Of a stretch of 64,000 bases of DNA, positions 57,544 to 64,000 are shown one piece after another. The notes below the pieces were generated by a model. The model did not search any database. It saw nothing but the letters and a program-made list of their open reading frames with translations, and was not told the origin of the DNA. The stretch is from assembly GCA_965220955.1 (NCBI GenBank), contig CBDCRK010000032.1, positions 372,001 to 436,000 on the forward strand, in the 5' to 3' direction. A program made the translations under genes and the position numbers. Source of the DNA: CBDCRK01 sp965220955. GTDB lineage: Bacteria > Desulfobacterota > Binatia > Bin18 > CBDCRK01. Each line of letters starts with the position of its first letter. Position 1 is the first letter of the stretch.

Positions 57544-59847
57544 ATGGATATAGTGGGTTACGCCGATCGTTACAGCGTACGTGCAGGGGATACGATTCGG
57601 TTCATGGTGAGTTGCACGCTCCCCAGCTACAGCGCCGATGTGGTGCGGTTGATTCATGGTGACCTCAACCCCGAAGGGCCGGGGTTCAAGGAGAAGCTAG
57701 TCCAGCATGTTGGGACGTTTCCAGGACAGCTTCAGAAACTGGTGATAGGTTCCTACGTTGTTGTACCTGACCACCCGCTCTTGCGACTGAAGGAGAGCTT
57801 CACTTTGTTGGCCTGGATCTCTTCTACTATCCCTGCCAAGAGCTCGCAAGGCCTCCTCACCAAGTGGTCAGATGCCAGCGGCACGGGCTATGGGCTGTTC
57901 CTGGACGGTGACAATGGCCTATCCTTATGGATCGGAGGCAACGATGGGCGAGTGGAGCGCATTTCCACCGGCGTGCCGGTGCGCGCGCCAGCCTTGCACG
58001 CTCCCTCCTGGTACTTTGTGGCTGCGTCCTATGACTCTTCCGCTGGAAGGGTTTTACTGTACCAACAACCCAAGACCATGTGGCCCATGGATGCGACTGC
58101 TGCGGTGGTCGAACAAGACATCGGGCAGGTGGAAATCGCTGACAATAGCATGCCACTGATCATGGCTGGCTACAGCGAGGGAAAGGAATCCGTCGGACCG
58201 AGCATAGCTGGCCTGTACAACGGCAGAATCGACCGACCGGCGGTCTTCGGGCGTGGCCTGAGCTTACCAGAACTTGAATCGCTCCGGGACGGCACTTCGC
58301 CCTCAGAGCTCGAGGACAGCCTCATTGGGGCCTGGGACTTCGGTAGGGACTTCTCCTCAGACAGGGTCACCGATAGCTCTAACAACAGCCTGCACGGCCA
58401 CACCGTTAACAGGCCCACCAGGGCGATAAAGGGCCACAACTGGTCGGCCAACTATCACAATTACAACCTGGCTCCCCAGGAGTACGGGGCTATTCATTTC
58501 CACGACGATGACCTAGATGATGCTCGTTGGGATGTCAGCTTTGAGTTCCAGGTACCGACGGACCTAAAGAGCGGGGTTTACGCTGCCCGTCTTACAGGGG
58601 AGGACTCTGAGGATTATGTCCCGTTCTTTGTCCGTCCGGCACAGGGTGCCTCTTTAGCCAAGATCCTGTTTCTGGTGCCCACTAATAGCTACCTCACCTA
58701 CGCCAATAACCATTCCTACCCCCGAAGCGAGTATTCCGGACGGATGGCGTGGGTACCCACCACCCCGCAAGACAAGTTCATAGCAGAAAACCACCTGAAT
58801 AGCACCTATGACGTTCATACCGATGGTTCCCCAGTGTTCTACCCCTCCCGCCTACGTCCCAACCTGACCATGCGTCCCAAATACAACTTTTGGTATCCCA
58901 GGATGGGCAGAGGGGGGCCATGGCAGTTTAACGGGGACTTGCATCTGGTGGACTGGTTAGATGAGCAAGGATACGACTACGACGTTGCCACCGACGAAGA
59001 CGTCCAACAAGAAGGTACGGAGGTCTTTAGGCCCTACCGTGTGGTAGTGACGGGAAGCCATCCCGAATACTGGTCGCAACAGGGGCTCGATGCGATGGAG
59101 ACGTATCTAGCCGGTGGCGGGAGGCTGATGTACCTGGGCGGTAACGGCTTTTTCTCCGTAGTCTCGTTTCCTCCGGACAGCACGCATTGTATTGAGATGC
59201 GTCGGGCGGTAGCATGGGCATGGAGTGAAGCGGGAGAACTTTACCACAGCACCACAGGCGAGCCAGGGGGGAATTGGAATCCCAGGGGTAGGCCGTCAGG
59301 ACGCCTGATAGGAGTAGGCTCGTCGACCGGTGAGGGATTCGATTACAGCATGCCGTATCACCGATTGGAGGGCAGCTACGACCCCCGGGCCGCCTTTATC
59401 TTTGCAGGCATTGGAAAGGACGAGGTCATCGGAAACTTTGGTCTAAAGCAAGGCGGCGCCGGAGGCGTTGAGATCGACCGGGCGGGCTATAGCATGGGTA
59501 CCCCTCCCCACGCCCTGATTCTGGCAAGGGCTAGCGGTTTTTCGGACCAATACCAGCTTACCTTTGAAGCCGAGTCGGTTGCTTTCCGTGAAGACTGGTT
59601 TCGGGCAAGGGAGCGGGGAGGGAGTCAAAACCCCTTGGTTAGATCAGACCTTGTATACTTCGAAGGACCAGGCGGTGGAGGTGTATTCTCGGTGGGTTCC
59701 ATCGCCTGGTGTGGCAGCCTTTCCCACAACAATTACAACAATAACGTGTCCCGCATAACGAAGAACGTTCTTGACCGGTTTAGCTCCGATGTTCCGATTC
59801 CACAAGGAACACCGCCAAGCCCCCACTCAGGCGGCGATATGCCGTAA
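57544..59847 (+). CDS. N,N-dimethylformamidase large-subunit-like protein with LamG domain, copy 2
   Basis: 767-residue paralogue of 48634, collinear over its length: opening IVGYADRYSVRAGDTIRFMVSC, LamG module at about 80-235, GAIHFHDDDLDD, FLVPTNSYLTYAN, VTGSHPEYW with the metal-Glu candidate, and the end FSVGSIAWCGSLSHNNYNNNVS. The DNA uses more GC-ending codons than copy 1. RBS AGGAGGATACG. An insert of about 20 residues relative to copy 1 follows FLVPTNSY. A 73-residue gene downstream may be its partner. Iron-dependent formamide/amide hydrolysis is inferred from family. Confidence 0.85.
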   Translation: MDIVGYADRYSVRAGDTIRFMVSCTLPSYSADVVRLIHGDLNPEGPGFKEKLVQHVGTFPGQLQKLVIGSYVVVPDHPLLRLKESFTLLAWISSTIPAKSSQGLLTKWSDASGTGYGLFLDGDNGLSLWIGGNDGRVERISTGVPVRAPALHAPSWYFVAASYDSSAGRVLLYQQPKTMWPMDATAAVVEQDIGQVEIADNSMPLIMAGYSEGKESVGPSIAGLYNGRIDRPAVFGRGLSLPELESLRDGTSPSELEDSLIGAWDFGRDFSSDRVTDSSNNSLHGHTVNRPTRAIKGHNWSANYHNYNLAPQEYGAIHFHDDDLDDARWDVSFEFQVPTDLKSGVYAARLTGEDSEDYVPFFVRPAQGASLAKILFLVPTNSYLTYANNHSYPRSEYSGRMAWVPTTPQDKFIAENHLNSTYDVHTDGSPVFYPSRLRPNLTMRPKYNFWYPRMGRGGPWQFNGDLHLVDWLDEQGYDYDVATDEDVQQEGTEVFRPYRVVVTGSHPEYWSQQGLDAMETYLAGGGRLMYLGGNGFFSVVSFPPDSTHCIEMRRAVAWAWSEAGELYHSTTGEPGGNWNPRGRPSGRLIGVGSSTGEGFDYSMPYHRLEGSYDPRAAFIFAGIGKDEVIGNFGLKQGGAGGVEIDRAGYSMGTPPHALILARASGFSDQYQLTFEAESVAFREDWFRARERGGSQNPLVRSDLVYFEGPGGGGVFSVGSIAWCGSLSHNNYNNNVSRITKNVLDRFSSDVPIPQGTPPSPHSGGDMP

Positions 59848-59998
59848 GGGGTATGGATACTATTCTGCCCCCTGTGCCCTTTTGGGAAAATTGAAGCTAG
59901 ACAAGTAGGGTCCAAACATCTCACGTTAGATAGGAACCCTGTACCTAACTTATGCCGAGGGAGTAGCTTACTGAATCCTAAACCAAGGAGCTATTATT

Positions 59999-60220
59999 GT
60001 GGACCGTTATATCTTCTTTGATCCCTCTCGGATTCCGCAGGGCCTCCACGTCCTAGGCATTCCCACTAGGAGTGGCCTAGCATGGGTGGAGATCACGGAG
60101 GCTGAGTATCAAACGGCAACACGAAACGGAGAGGCAGCCCATCGCCTGGTATCCTATGTGAGAGAGATCCTGGCTGGCCGGCTGGCAGAGTTCGAGGAAA
60201 GAGACAATAAGGCGGAATGA
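59999..60220 (+). CDS. Small protein downstream of DMFase-like copy 2
   Basis: 73 residues from GTG at 59999 with AAGGAG 9 bp upstream. VDRYIFFDPSRIPQGLHVLGIPTRSGLAWVEITEAEYQTATRNGE then a charged helix; a beta-rich N-terminus and helical C-terminus. No family recognised. Position 151 bp after the large subunit raises the possibility that it is a small partner subunit, as DMFase is an alpha/beta enzyme, but known small subunits are longer (about 130 residues) and precede the large gene. Confidence 0.6.
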   Translation: MDRYIFFDPSRIPQGLHVLGIPTRSGLAWVEITEAEYQTATRNGEAAHRLVSYVREILAGRLAEFEERDNKAE

Positions 60221-60256
60221 TATAGGCAGGCTAGGGGAGAGCTCCTAATAGCCTAT

Positions 60257-60304
60257 TCCCCAATACGTGGGCAGTTACCAGGGAAGTAGGTAAGAGATTG
60301 GGGA
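60257..60304. other. Structured leader hairpin upstream of the methyltransferase
   Basis: 8-bp perfect arms TCCCCAAT (60257-60264) and ATTGGGGA (60297-60304) around a 32-nt loop, 76 bp before the ATG at 60380. It does not match a known riboswitch by eye. Confidence 0.3.
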
Positions 60305-60379
60305 TTAAAGAACTGAATGCCGCAGTCTTTACAAAAGATAACCATTTACCCTACGACTTAAAAAGAAGAGGGGAACCAC

Positions 60380-61381
60380 ATGGCCAAAGGCATCTTAGAG
60401 AGATTAGCGGACGAAATCGTGTTGGGTGACGGTGGTTATATCGTTGAGTTGGAGAGACGCGGCTATGTCATCGCCGGCGCCTTCACGCCTGAACTCTCAC
60501 TCACGCACCCCGATGCCATCCGCCAGATGCACCGCGAGTTTTTGCATGCTGGCGCAGAGGTGCTACAAGTCATGGCGTTCTATGGCAGCCGCGAGAAGTT
60601 GGCGACGGTGGGGCAAGCCGAGCACACGTTTGCAATCAATCAAGCGGCGGTGCGTATTGCTAAGGAAGTCGCGGGCGATAATGCCCTCGTTGCGGGCGAC
60701 TTGAGTGCGACATGGAAATGGCAGCCCAACAGTTTCTCTGCCCAGGCCTTGGTGGCAGGAATGTTCGATGAGCAAATCGAAGCGCAGGCGGGGGTAGATT
60801 TTTTTATCGGCGAGACGTTCTGGCACTTGGGTGAGGCGTTGCTGTGTCTTGAACGCATCAAGGCCAAGACGAATCTGCCCGCACTGATCACCTTGGCGTT
60901 TCGTGGTAGCAACCAAACCGATGACGGTGTGACAGCGGGTGAGTGCGCAAAGCGTTTGCAGAACACGGGTGCGGATATTGTGGGCGTCAACTGCATGAGG
61001 GATCCAGAGCGGATGTATCCCCTGATTAAAGAAATGCGCTGCGCTACCGAGGGCTACCTTGCTGCGCAGCCGGTGGCGTTCCGCTGCTCCGATGAAGTCC
61101 CGTGGTTTACCGGCACGTCTAGGTTTCCCGATAGACTCGAACCGACCCAACTCACTCGCTACGACATGGCAGACTTTGCGCGCAAAGCAAAAGATATGGG
61201 CGTGAACTATATTGGGAGTTGCTGCGGCAGTGTGGCCTGTCACGTCCGCGAGATGGCGCGGGTGTTGGACAAGTATCACGAGCAAGAAATCTGGCGGGCG
61301 AATCCCGATGCGCCCATGAGCGAGACAGAGTTTAATTGGAAACGGCATTCCAGCTTGCTGGCGCGGGACTCGACGTGGTAG
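60380..61381 (+). CDS. Homocysteine S-methyltransferase family protein (betaine-homocysteine type)
   Basis: 333-residue zinc methyltransferase-fold protein. LGDGGYIVELERRGYV near 16-31, PELSLTHPDAIRQMHREFLHAGAEVLQVMAFYGSREKL, then zinc ligands GVNCM (Cys about 203) and the GSCCGS pair (about 279-280), as in BHMT/MetH N-terminal domains. It would move a methyl group from a betaine- or sulfonium-type donor to homocysteine. The last 10 codons (SSLLARDSTW) are read out of frame from a dehydrogenase fragment, so the natural C-terminus is altered. RBS GAGGGGAAC. GC-rich codons resemble those of the DMFase-like copy 2. Confidence 0.87.
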   Translation: MAKGILERLADEIVLGDGGYIVELERRGYVIAGAFTPELSLTHPDAIRQMHREFLHAGAEVLQVMAFYGSREKLATVGQAEHTFAINQAAVRIAKEVAGDNALVAGDLSATWKWQPNSFSAQALVAGMFDEQIEAQAGVDFFIGETFWHLGEALLCLERIKAKTNLPALITLAFRGSNQTDDGVTAGECAKRLQNTGADIVGVNCMRDPERMYPLIKEMRCATEGYLAAQPVAFRCSDEVPWFTGTSRFPDRLEPTQLTRYDMADFARKAKDMGVNYIGSCCGSVACHVREMARVLDKYHEQEIWRANPDAPMSETEFNWKRHSSLLARDSTW

Positions 61382-61566
61382 ACCCGGAGCCGCTGCCGCC
61401 CGACAGCCCGCTCTGGGGGATGCCGAGCGTTCTGCTCACACCCCATGTGGCGATCTACGGCGCGCCGTATCGCCAGAAGTGGGAGGAGATCCTGCTCGAG
61501 AACTGTCGGCGCTTCGCCAAAAATGAGCCGTTGCTCAACGTAGTCAACAAGGAGAAGTGGTACTGA
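61336..61566 (+). pseudogene. D-2-hydroxyacid dehydrogenase, C-terminal fragment
   Basis: 76 codons, no proper start: FQLAGAGLDVVDPEPLPPDS then LWGMPSVLLTPHVAIYGAPY is the end of an NAD-binding 2-hydroxyacid dehydrogenase, including the catalytic His of LTPHVA. The Rossmann half is missing. Its first bases serve as the 3' end of the methyltransferase in another frame. Confidence 0.85.
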
Positions 61567-61583
61567 CGTAGAAACGGCCGCCA

Positions 61584-61769
61584 GGCGGCGTTGTACAGCG
61601 GAGGATGGGGACGTTGCACAGGCTTGGACTCGCACCCTTCTTGGTGAATGGTAAAGTAGCGACCCGTATAATCAAACCAGTCCTCGGTCCAAAACTTCTT
61701 GAGCACCTCAATGAACTCGGCTGAGAGCCGGTAGCGCTCAGGCATATAGGAGAGCATCAAAAAGTGGGG
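61584..61769 (-). pseudogene. LLM oxidoreductase internal fragment
   Basis: Around 60 codons: PERYRLSAEFIEVLKKFWTE, then DWFDYTGRYFTIHQEGC, then KPVQRPHPPLYNAA. This is the middle of an LLM/RutA-like monooxygenase (the WTEexFdYxGxYF ... KPxQxPhPP segment). Both ends are gone, and it converges on the dehydrogenase fragment. Confidence 0.85.
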
Positions 61770-61844
61770 GGCGCAAATTTATCTTGGGTTCGTAGTTGCA
61801 TGAATTTTTAGGAGGGCGAGAAGAATCTTTTCGGCATTCAGCTG

Positions 61845-61874
61845 TTGACAATCTTTGCTCTTGTACGACATAAT
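61845..61874 (+). promoter_or_regulatory. Sigma70-type promoter for the VOC gene
   Basis: TTGACA at 61845-61850, 18-bp spacer, CATAAT at 61869-61874, 40 bp before the ATG at 61915. The spacing is the same as at 1034 and 8567. Confidence 0.65.
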
Positions 61875-61914
61875 CCCCACAAAGTGAAAACTTATCAAAA
61901 AAGGAGGGTATGCT

Positions 61915-62412
61915 ATGTTAGGAGCTGTAGCCCATGTTGGCATTACCGTGAGGGACATGGAAAAATCCGTCAGGTTCTACCGTGACCTTCTGGGCTTGAA
62001 GGTAATCGGGGATATAACCGTAGAGGGAGAGAACATAAGTACGGTCACTCAGGTAGAAGGGGCCAAACTGCGAGCCGTGTACCTGGGCAGCGTGGAGGAC
62101 CTTAAGGCACCGCCCATTGAGCTGTTACACTTTATCGAGCCGGCGAGTGAAGGGACTCCCTACACTGGGCTGGCCAACCCCGGGATCACCGAGGTGGCCT
62201 TTTGGGTCAAGGACATTGAAGAGACATACACAAGGCTGCGGGACCAGGGAGTGGACTTCTACTCTCCACCTCAGCTCTTCGACCTTGAGGGATACGGGAA
62301 GGTCAAAGCGCTCTATTTCCGCGACCCTGATGGAACTACCCTGGAGTTGATGCAAAGCATGACGGAGCTAGAGAGTGAAGTCCTGTTCTCCGCCCCAGTT
62401 TCTCGACCTTGA
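61915..62412 (+). CDS. VOC (glyoxalase/bleomycin resistance/dioxygenase) family protein
   Basis: 165-residue single-polypeptide VOC protein with two beta-alpha-beta3 modules. Module 1 opens VAHVGITVRDMEKSVRFYRDLLGLKV (His8 metal ligand); IELLHF carries the next acidic ligand; module 2 TEVAFWVKDIEETYTRLRDQGVDF; the final metal Glu is in DPDGTTLELMQ. The C-terminal 15 residues are not family-like. Relatives are glyoxalase I, methylmalonyl-CoA epimerase or antibiotic-binding proteins; without a partner gene none can be chosen. RBS AAAAAAGGAGGG. Confidence 0.9.
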   Translation: MLGAVAHVGITVRDMEKSVRFYRDLLGLKVIGDITVEGENISTVTQVEGAKLRAVYLGSVEDLKAPPIELLHFIEPASEGTPYTGLANPGITEVAFWVKDIEETYTRLRDQGVDFYSPPQLFDLEGYGKVKALYFRDPDGTTLELMQSMTELESEVLFSAPVSRP

Positions 62413-62422
62413 GGGATATTGA

Positions 62423-62464
62423 ACCCTCACCCCAGCCCTCTCCCACAAAACCGTGGGAGAGGGA
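62423..62464. repeat. Palindromic repeat family B, copy 3
   Basis: ACCCTCACCCC, then CCCTCTCCCAC / GTGGGAGAGGG hairpin, as at 11650-11690. It lies between convergent genes 61915 and 62500, so it may also act as a terminator. Confidence 0.75.
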
Positions 62465-62499
62465 GTCTGAGCAACCAGGATCATGAGCTCCTCGCTTGC

Positions 62500-63387
62500 T
62501 CACACCTTTGTCATCACCTCCTCGGCAAACCGCTCCATTTGCGGGTAAAGCTCGCTGTCGAAACGCGACCGCGGCATAAAACCTGGAGAGAAGACCATGA
62601 GCCTGTGTACCCCGGCCTCGGCAAACCGCTTGACCGTATCCAAAGTAAGTGGGAGGCTAGGCTCCATCCCTGCAGTAATTTCAAGTTGGGAGAAGTTACG
62701 GCCTGCTTTATCTGCAAGCTCCTTTAATTGAGTCAGATAAGGCTTAACACTGTCCGGGGTATACCTAATGCCACACCAACCATCTGCTAGCTCCGCGGTC
62801 CGTTTGAGGGCTGCTCGGCTCTCACCTCCAAAAATAATAGGAGGATGAGGTTTCTGTATCGGCTTGGGGTTGAACCCTACAGGTGAAAAATTATGAAAGC
62901 GGCCGGCAAACTGGGGTGTCTCGTCGGTCCAAAGTGCTTTCATGGCCGCAATAGCCTCGCGCGTACGAGTTGCCCGGTCCTTAAAGGACATGCCAACTGC
63001 CTCAAACTCTTCTTCACACCAGCCAATCCCAACCCCAAAAAGCAGGCGGCCCTGAGAGAGCACATCTAAGCTGGCCACAGCTTTGGCCACCGCCAGGGTA
63101 TTACGCAGAGGTAGGACAAACACCCCGGTCCCCAGTTTAATTGTCTTTGTGTGGGCGGCAACAAACGCCAGGGCAACAAAAGGATCATGGAGCGCAACTC
63201 CAGGGCCACCAGGAAATTTCCCGTCGGCAGAACCGGGGTAACGGGCTCTCATGTTAACGGGTACAGCCAAGTGCTCGGGAATCCAGACAGACTCGTATCC
63301 CAGGGCCTCGGCTTTTTGGGCCACTTGTGCCAATAGATCCGGACGATAGGTTGAGCCACTACCAACGCCACCAAGCGCAAATTTCAT
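62500..63387 (-). CDS. LLM class F420-dependent oxidoreductase
   Basis: 295-residue LLM protein. GYESVWIPEHLAVPVN near 34-49, VAKAVASLDVLSQGRLLFGVGIGWCEEEFEAVG near 101-133, and KPIQKPHPPIIFGGESRAALKR near 176-197 are the F420-dependent branch marks. Its ATG overlaps the upstream LLM stop by 4 bp (ATGA), so the two are co-translated; AAAGGAGG lies upstream. The two LLM genes could act on successive intermediates. Substrate unknown. Confidence 0.92.
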   Translation of the reverse strand: MKFALGGVGSGSTYRPDLLAQVAQKAEALGYESVWIPEHLAVPVNMRARYPGSADGKFPGGPGVALHDPFVALAFVAAHTKTIKLGTGVFVLPLRNTLAVAKAVASLDVLSQGRLLFGVGIGWCEEEFEAVGMSFKDRATRTREAIAAMKALWTDETPQFAGRFHNFSPVGFNPKPIQKPHPPIIFGGESRAALKRTAELADGWCGIRYTPDSVKPYLTQLKELADKAGRNFSQLEITAGMEPSLPLTLDTVKRFAEAGVHRLMVFSPGFMPRSRFDSELYPQMERFAEEVMTKV

Positions 63388-63998
63388 AAGATTCCTCCTT
63401 TTTTTCTCTCATCCTCAACTAATGATTTTACCCTAGGAAGCAGGTCTGTGGCTACTCGGCCACACTCTTCAACATGAGGAAACCCAGACAGGATAAACTC
63501 GTCAATGCCTAAGCGCCAATAGCCCAGCAGCTCTTGGGCCACCTGATCCGGTGTCCCCACAATGGCAGTGCCGCAGTTCACCCTTACTGTGGATATGCCA
63601 TTCCACAAGTGGGGCCCTAAGCGATGGTCTGGGACTACTTGGGCTTGGGCTTGCTGTCCAACCATGGGAGTATGGGCAAAAACAATCTGCCTCTGGTTTT
63701 TGACCAGCTCTTCAGCCTGCGATAACAGCTCATCAGCCGCCTCCCACGCCTCGGCCCCGGTATCTCGCACCACCAAGTGAGTCCGCAGGCCAAAACAAGG
63801 GGTTCGGCCTGATGCTGCAAACTGAGCCCTGGCCCGCTCCAAGTGTTGAGCCATCCTCTCCTGGGGTTCAATCCAGGCCAGATAAACATCTGCCTGGCGT
63901 CCTGCCAGAGCAAGGGCCTGCTCAGAGGCTCCACCGAGATAAAATTTGGGATTATTGCCGGCGGGGCCAGGAGAGCAGATAGCGCCATTTAACCGAAT
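63384..63998 (-). CDS. LLM class oxidoreductase (SsuD-like), C-terminal part
   Basis: The 5' end lies outside the window; 204 codons are seen. PKFYLGGASEQALALAGRQADVYLAWIEPQERMAQHLERAR fits the C-terminal half of alkanesulfonate monooxygenase-like LLM enzymes (the GGaSexAxxlAGrxaDvyl segment), and LGPHLWNGISTVRVNCGTAIVGTPDQVAQELLGYWRLGIDEFILSGFPHVEEC is the SsuD-type end. It overlaps the next LLM gene by 4 bp. A role in C-S or C-N bond oxidation with FMNH2 is inferred from family. Confidence 0.9.
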   Translation of the reverse strand: MRLNGAICSPGPAGNNPKFYLGGASEQALALAGRQADVYLAWIEPQERMAQHLERARAQFAASGRTPCFGLRTHLVVRDTGAEAWEAADELLSQAEELVKNQRQIVFAHTPMVGQQAQAQVVPDHRLGPHLWNGISTVRVNCGTAIVGTPDQVAQELLGYWRLGIDEFILSGFPHVEECGRVATDLLPRVKSLVEDERKKGGIL

Positions 63999-64000
63999 AT

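Noticed and set aside
1..64000. CRISPR arrays, tRNA, rRNA and known riboswitches
   Set aside because: No regularly spaced repeat array, no cloverleaf with a GGTTCGA arm, no rRNA conserved stretch was found by eye on either strand.

Overview
The window is bacterial. It holds about 45 intact protein genes, most with clear Shine-Dalgarno sites, plus an unusually large number of gene fragments. There is no tRNA, rRNA, ribosomal protein or other phylogenetic marker, so the host cannot be named from the sequence. The gene content (many amidohydrolases, amidases, luciferase-like flavin oxidoreductases, dimethylformamidase-like proteins, SnoaL/NTF2-like proteins, a Rieske oxygenase and CoA enzymes) is what I would expect of large-genome uncultured lineages such as Tectomicrobia/Entotheonella, Rokubacteria or SAR202-like bacteria. 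That assignment is inference only.

Layout. 1-2300: class IV aminotransferase (cut by the window edge) and a LigA/LigB-type extradiol dioxygenase pair behind a good sigma70 promoter. 2431-6589, minus strand: NodI/NodJ-type ABC exporter, amidase and NodB-fold deacetylase in one run. 6794-8329: metal-dependent amidohydrolase. 8719-12976: LLM flavin oxidoreductase, NTF2-like protein, enoyl-CoA hydratase, DUF559 nuclease inside inverted palindromes, acyl-CoA dehydrogenase. 13037-17765: NTF2-like protein, then amidohydrolase-2, amidase, amidohydrolase-2; the first amidohydrolase sits between two direct copies of a MITE-like element. 17766-22343: mobile and decayed zone with a HicA remnant, a small ORF followed by an attC-like site, a HyuA fragment, a truncated PIN toxin, a voltage-gated K+ channel, a GH84 (O-GlcNAcase-like) enzyme and a RAYT transposase with its terminal repeats. 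22402-26585: DoxX, Rieske oxygenase, small partner protein, second amidase, second NTF2-like protein.

26653-34283, mostly minus strand: gamma-glutamyltransferase, truncated amidase, DUF2442 tail, a membrane pentapeptide-repeat protein coupled to a GC-rich MmeI-like restriction-modification gene, and an NtaA-type monooxygenase. 34456-44678: amidase, LLM oxidoreductase, three-part toxin/PhyH fossil, YtcJ-type amidohydrolase, second attC-like repeat, retropepsin-like protease, second amidohydrolase, FAD-dependent oxidoreductase. 45078-45671: MazEF. 45945-57086: amidohydrolase-2 genes, GST, dimethylformamidase-like protein 1, nitroreductase, transglutaminase-like protein, cupin, PNPOx-like protein, AlgH/YqgE. 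57544-64000: dimethylformamidase-like protein 2 with a small downstream gene, homocysteine methyltransferase fused to debris, VOC protein and two overlapping LLM genes.

How it fits together. The intact genes look like a catabolic archipelago for amides and aromatics: amidases and DMFase-like enzymes would open C-N bonds, Rieske, LLM and nitroreductase enzymes would oxidise or reduce, amidohydrolase-2 enzymes may decarboxylate or hydrolyse ring products, LigAB-type enzymes cleave rings, and enoyl-CoA hydratase and acyl-CoA dehydrogenase feed beta-oxidation. Paralogues (five amidases counting one fragment, five amidohydrolase-2 genes, two DMFase-like genes, at least five LLM genes plus three fragments) point to repeated duplication. 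The spaces between operons are filled by palindromic repeats, attC-like sites and at least twelve truncated genes, several fused head to tail, so the region has been actively rearranged by deletion.
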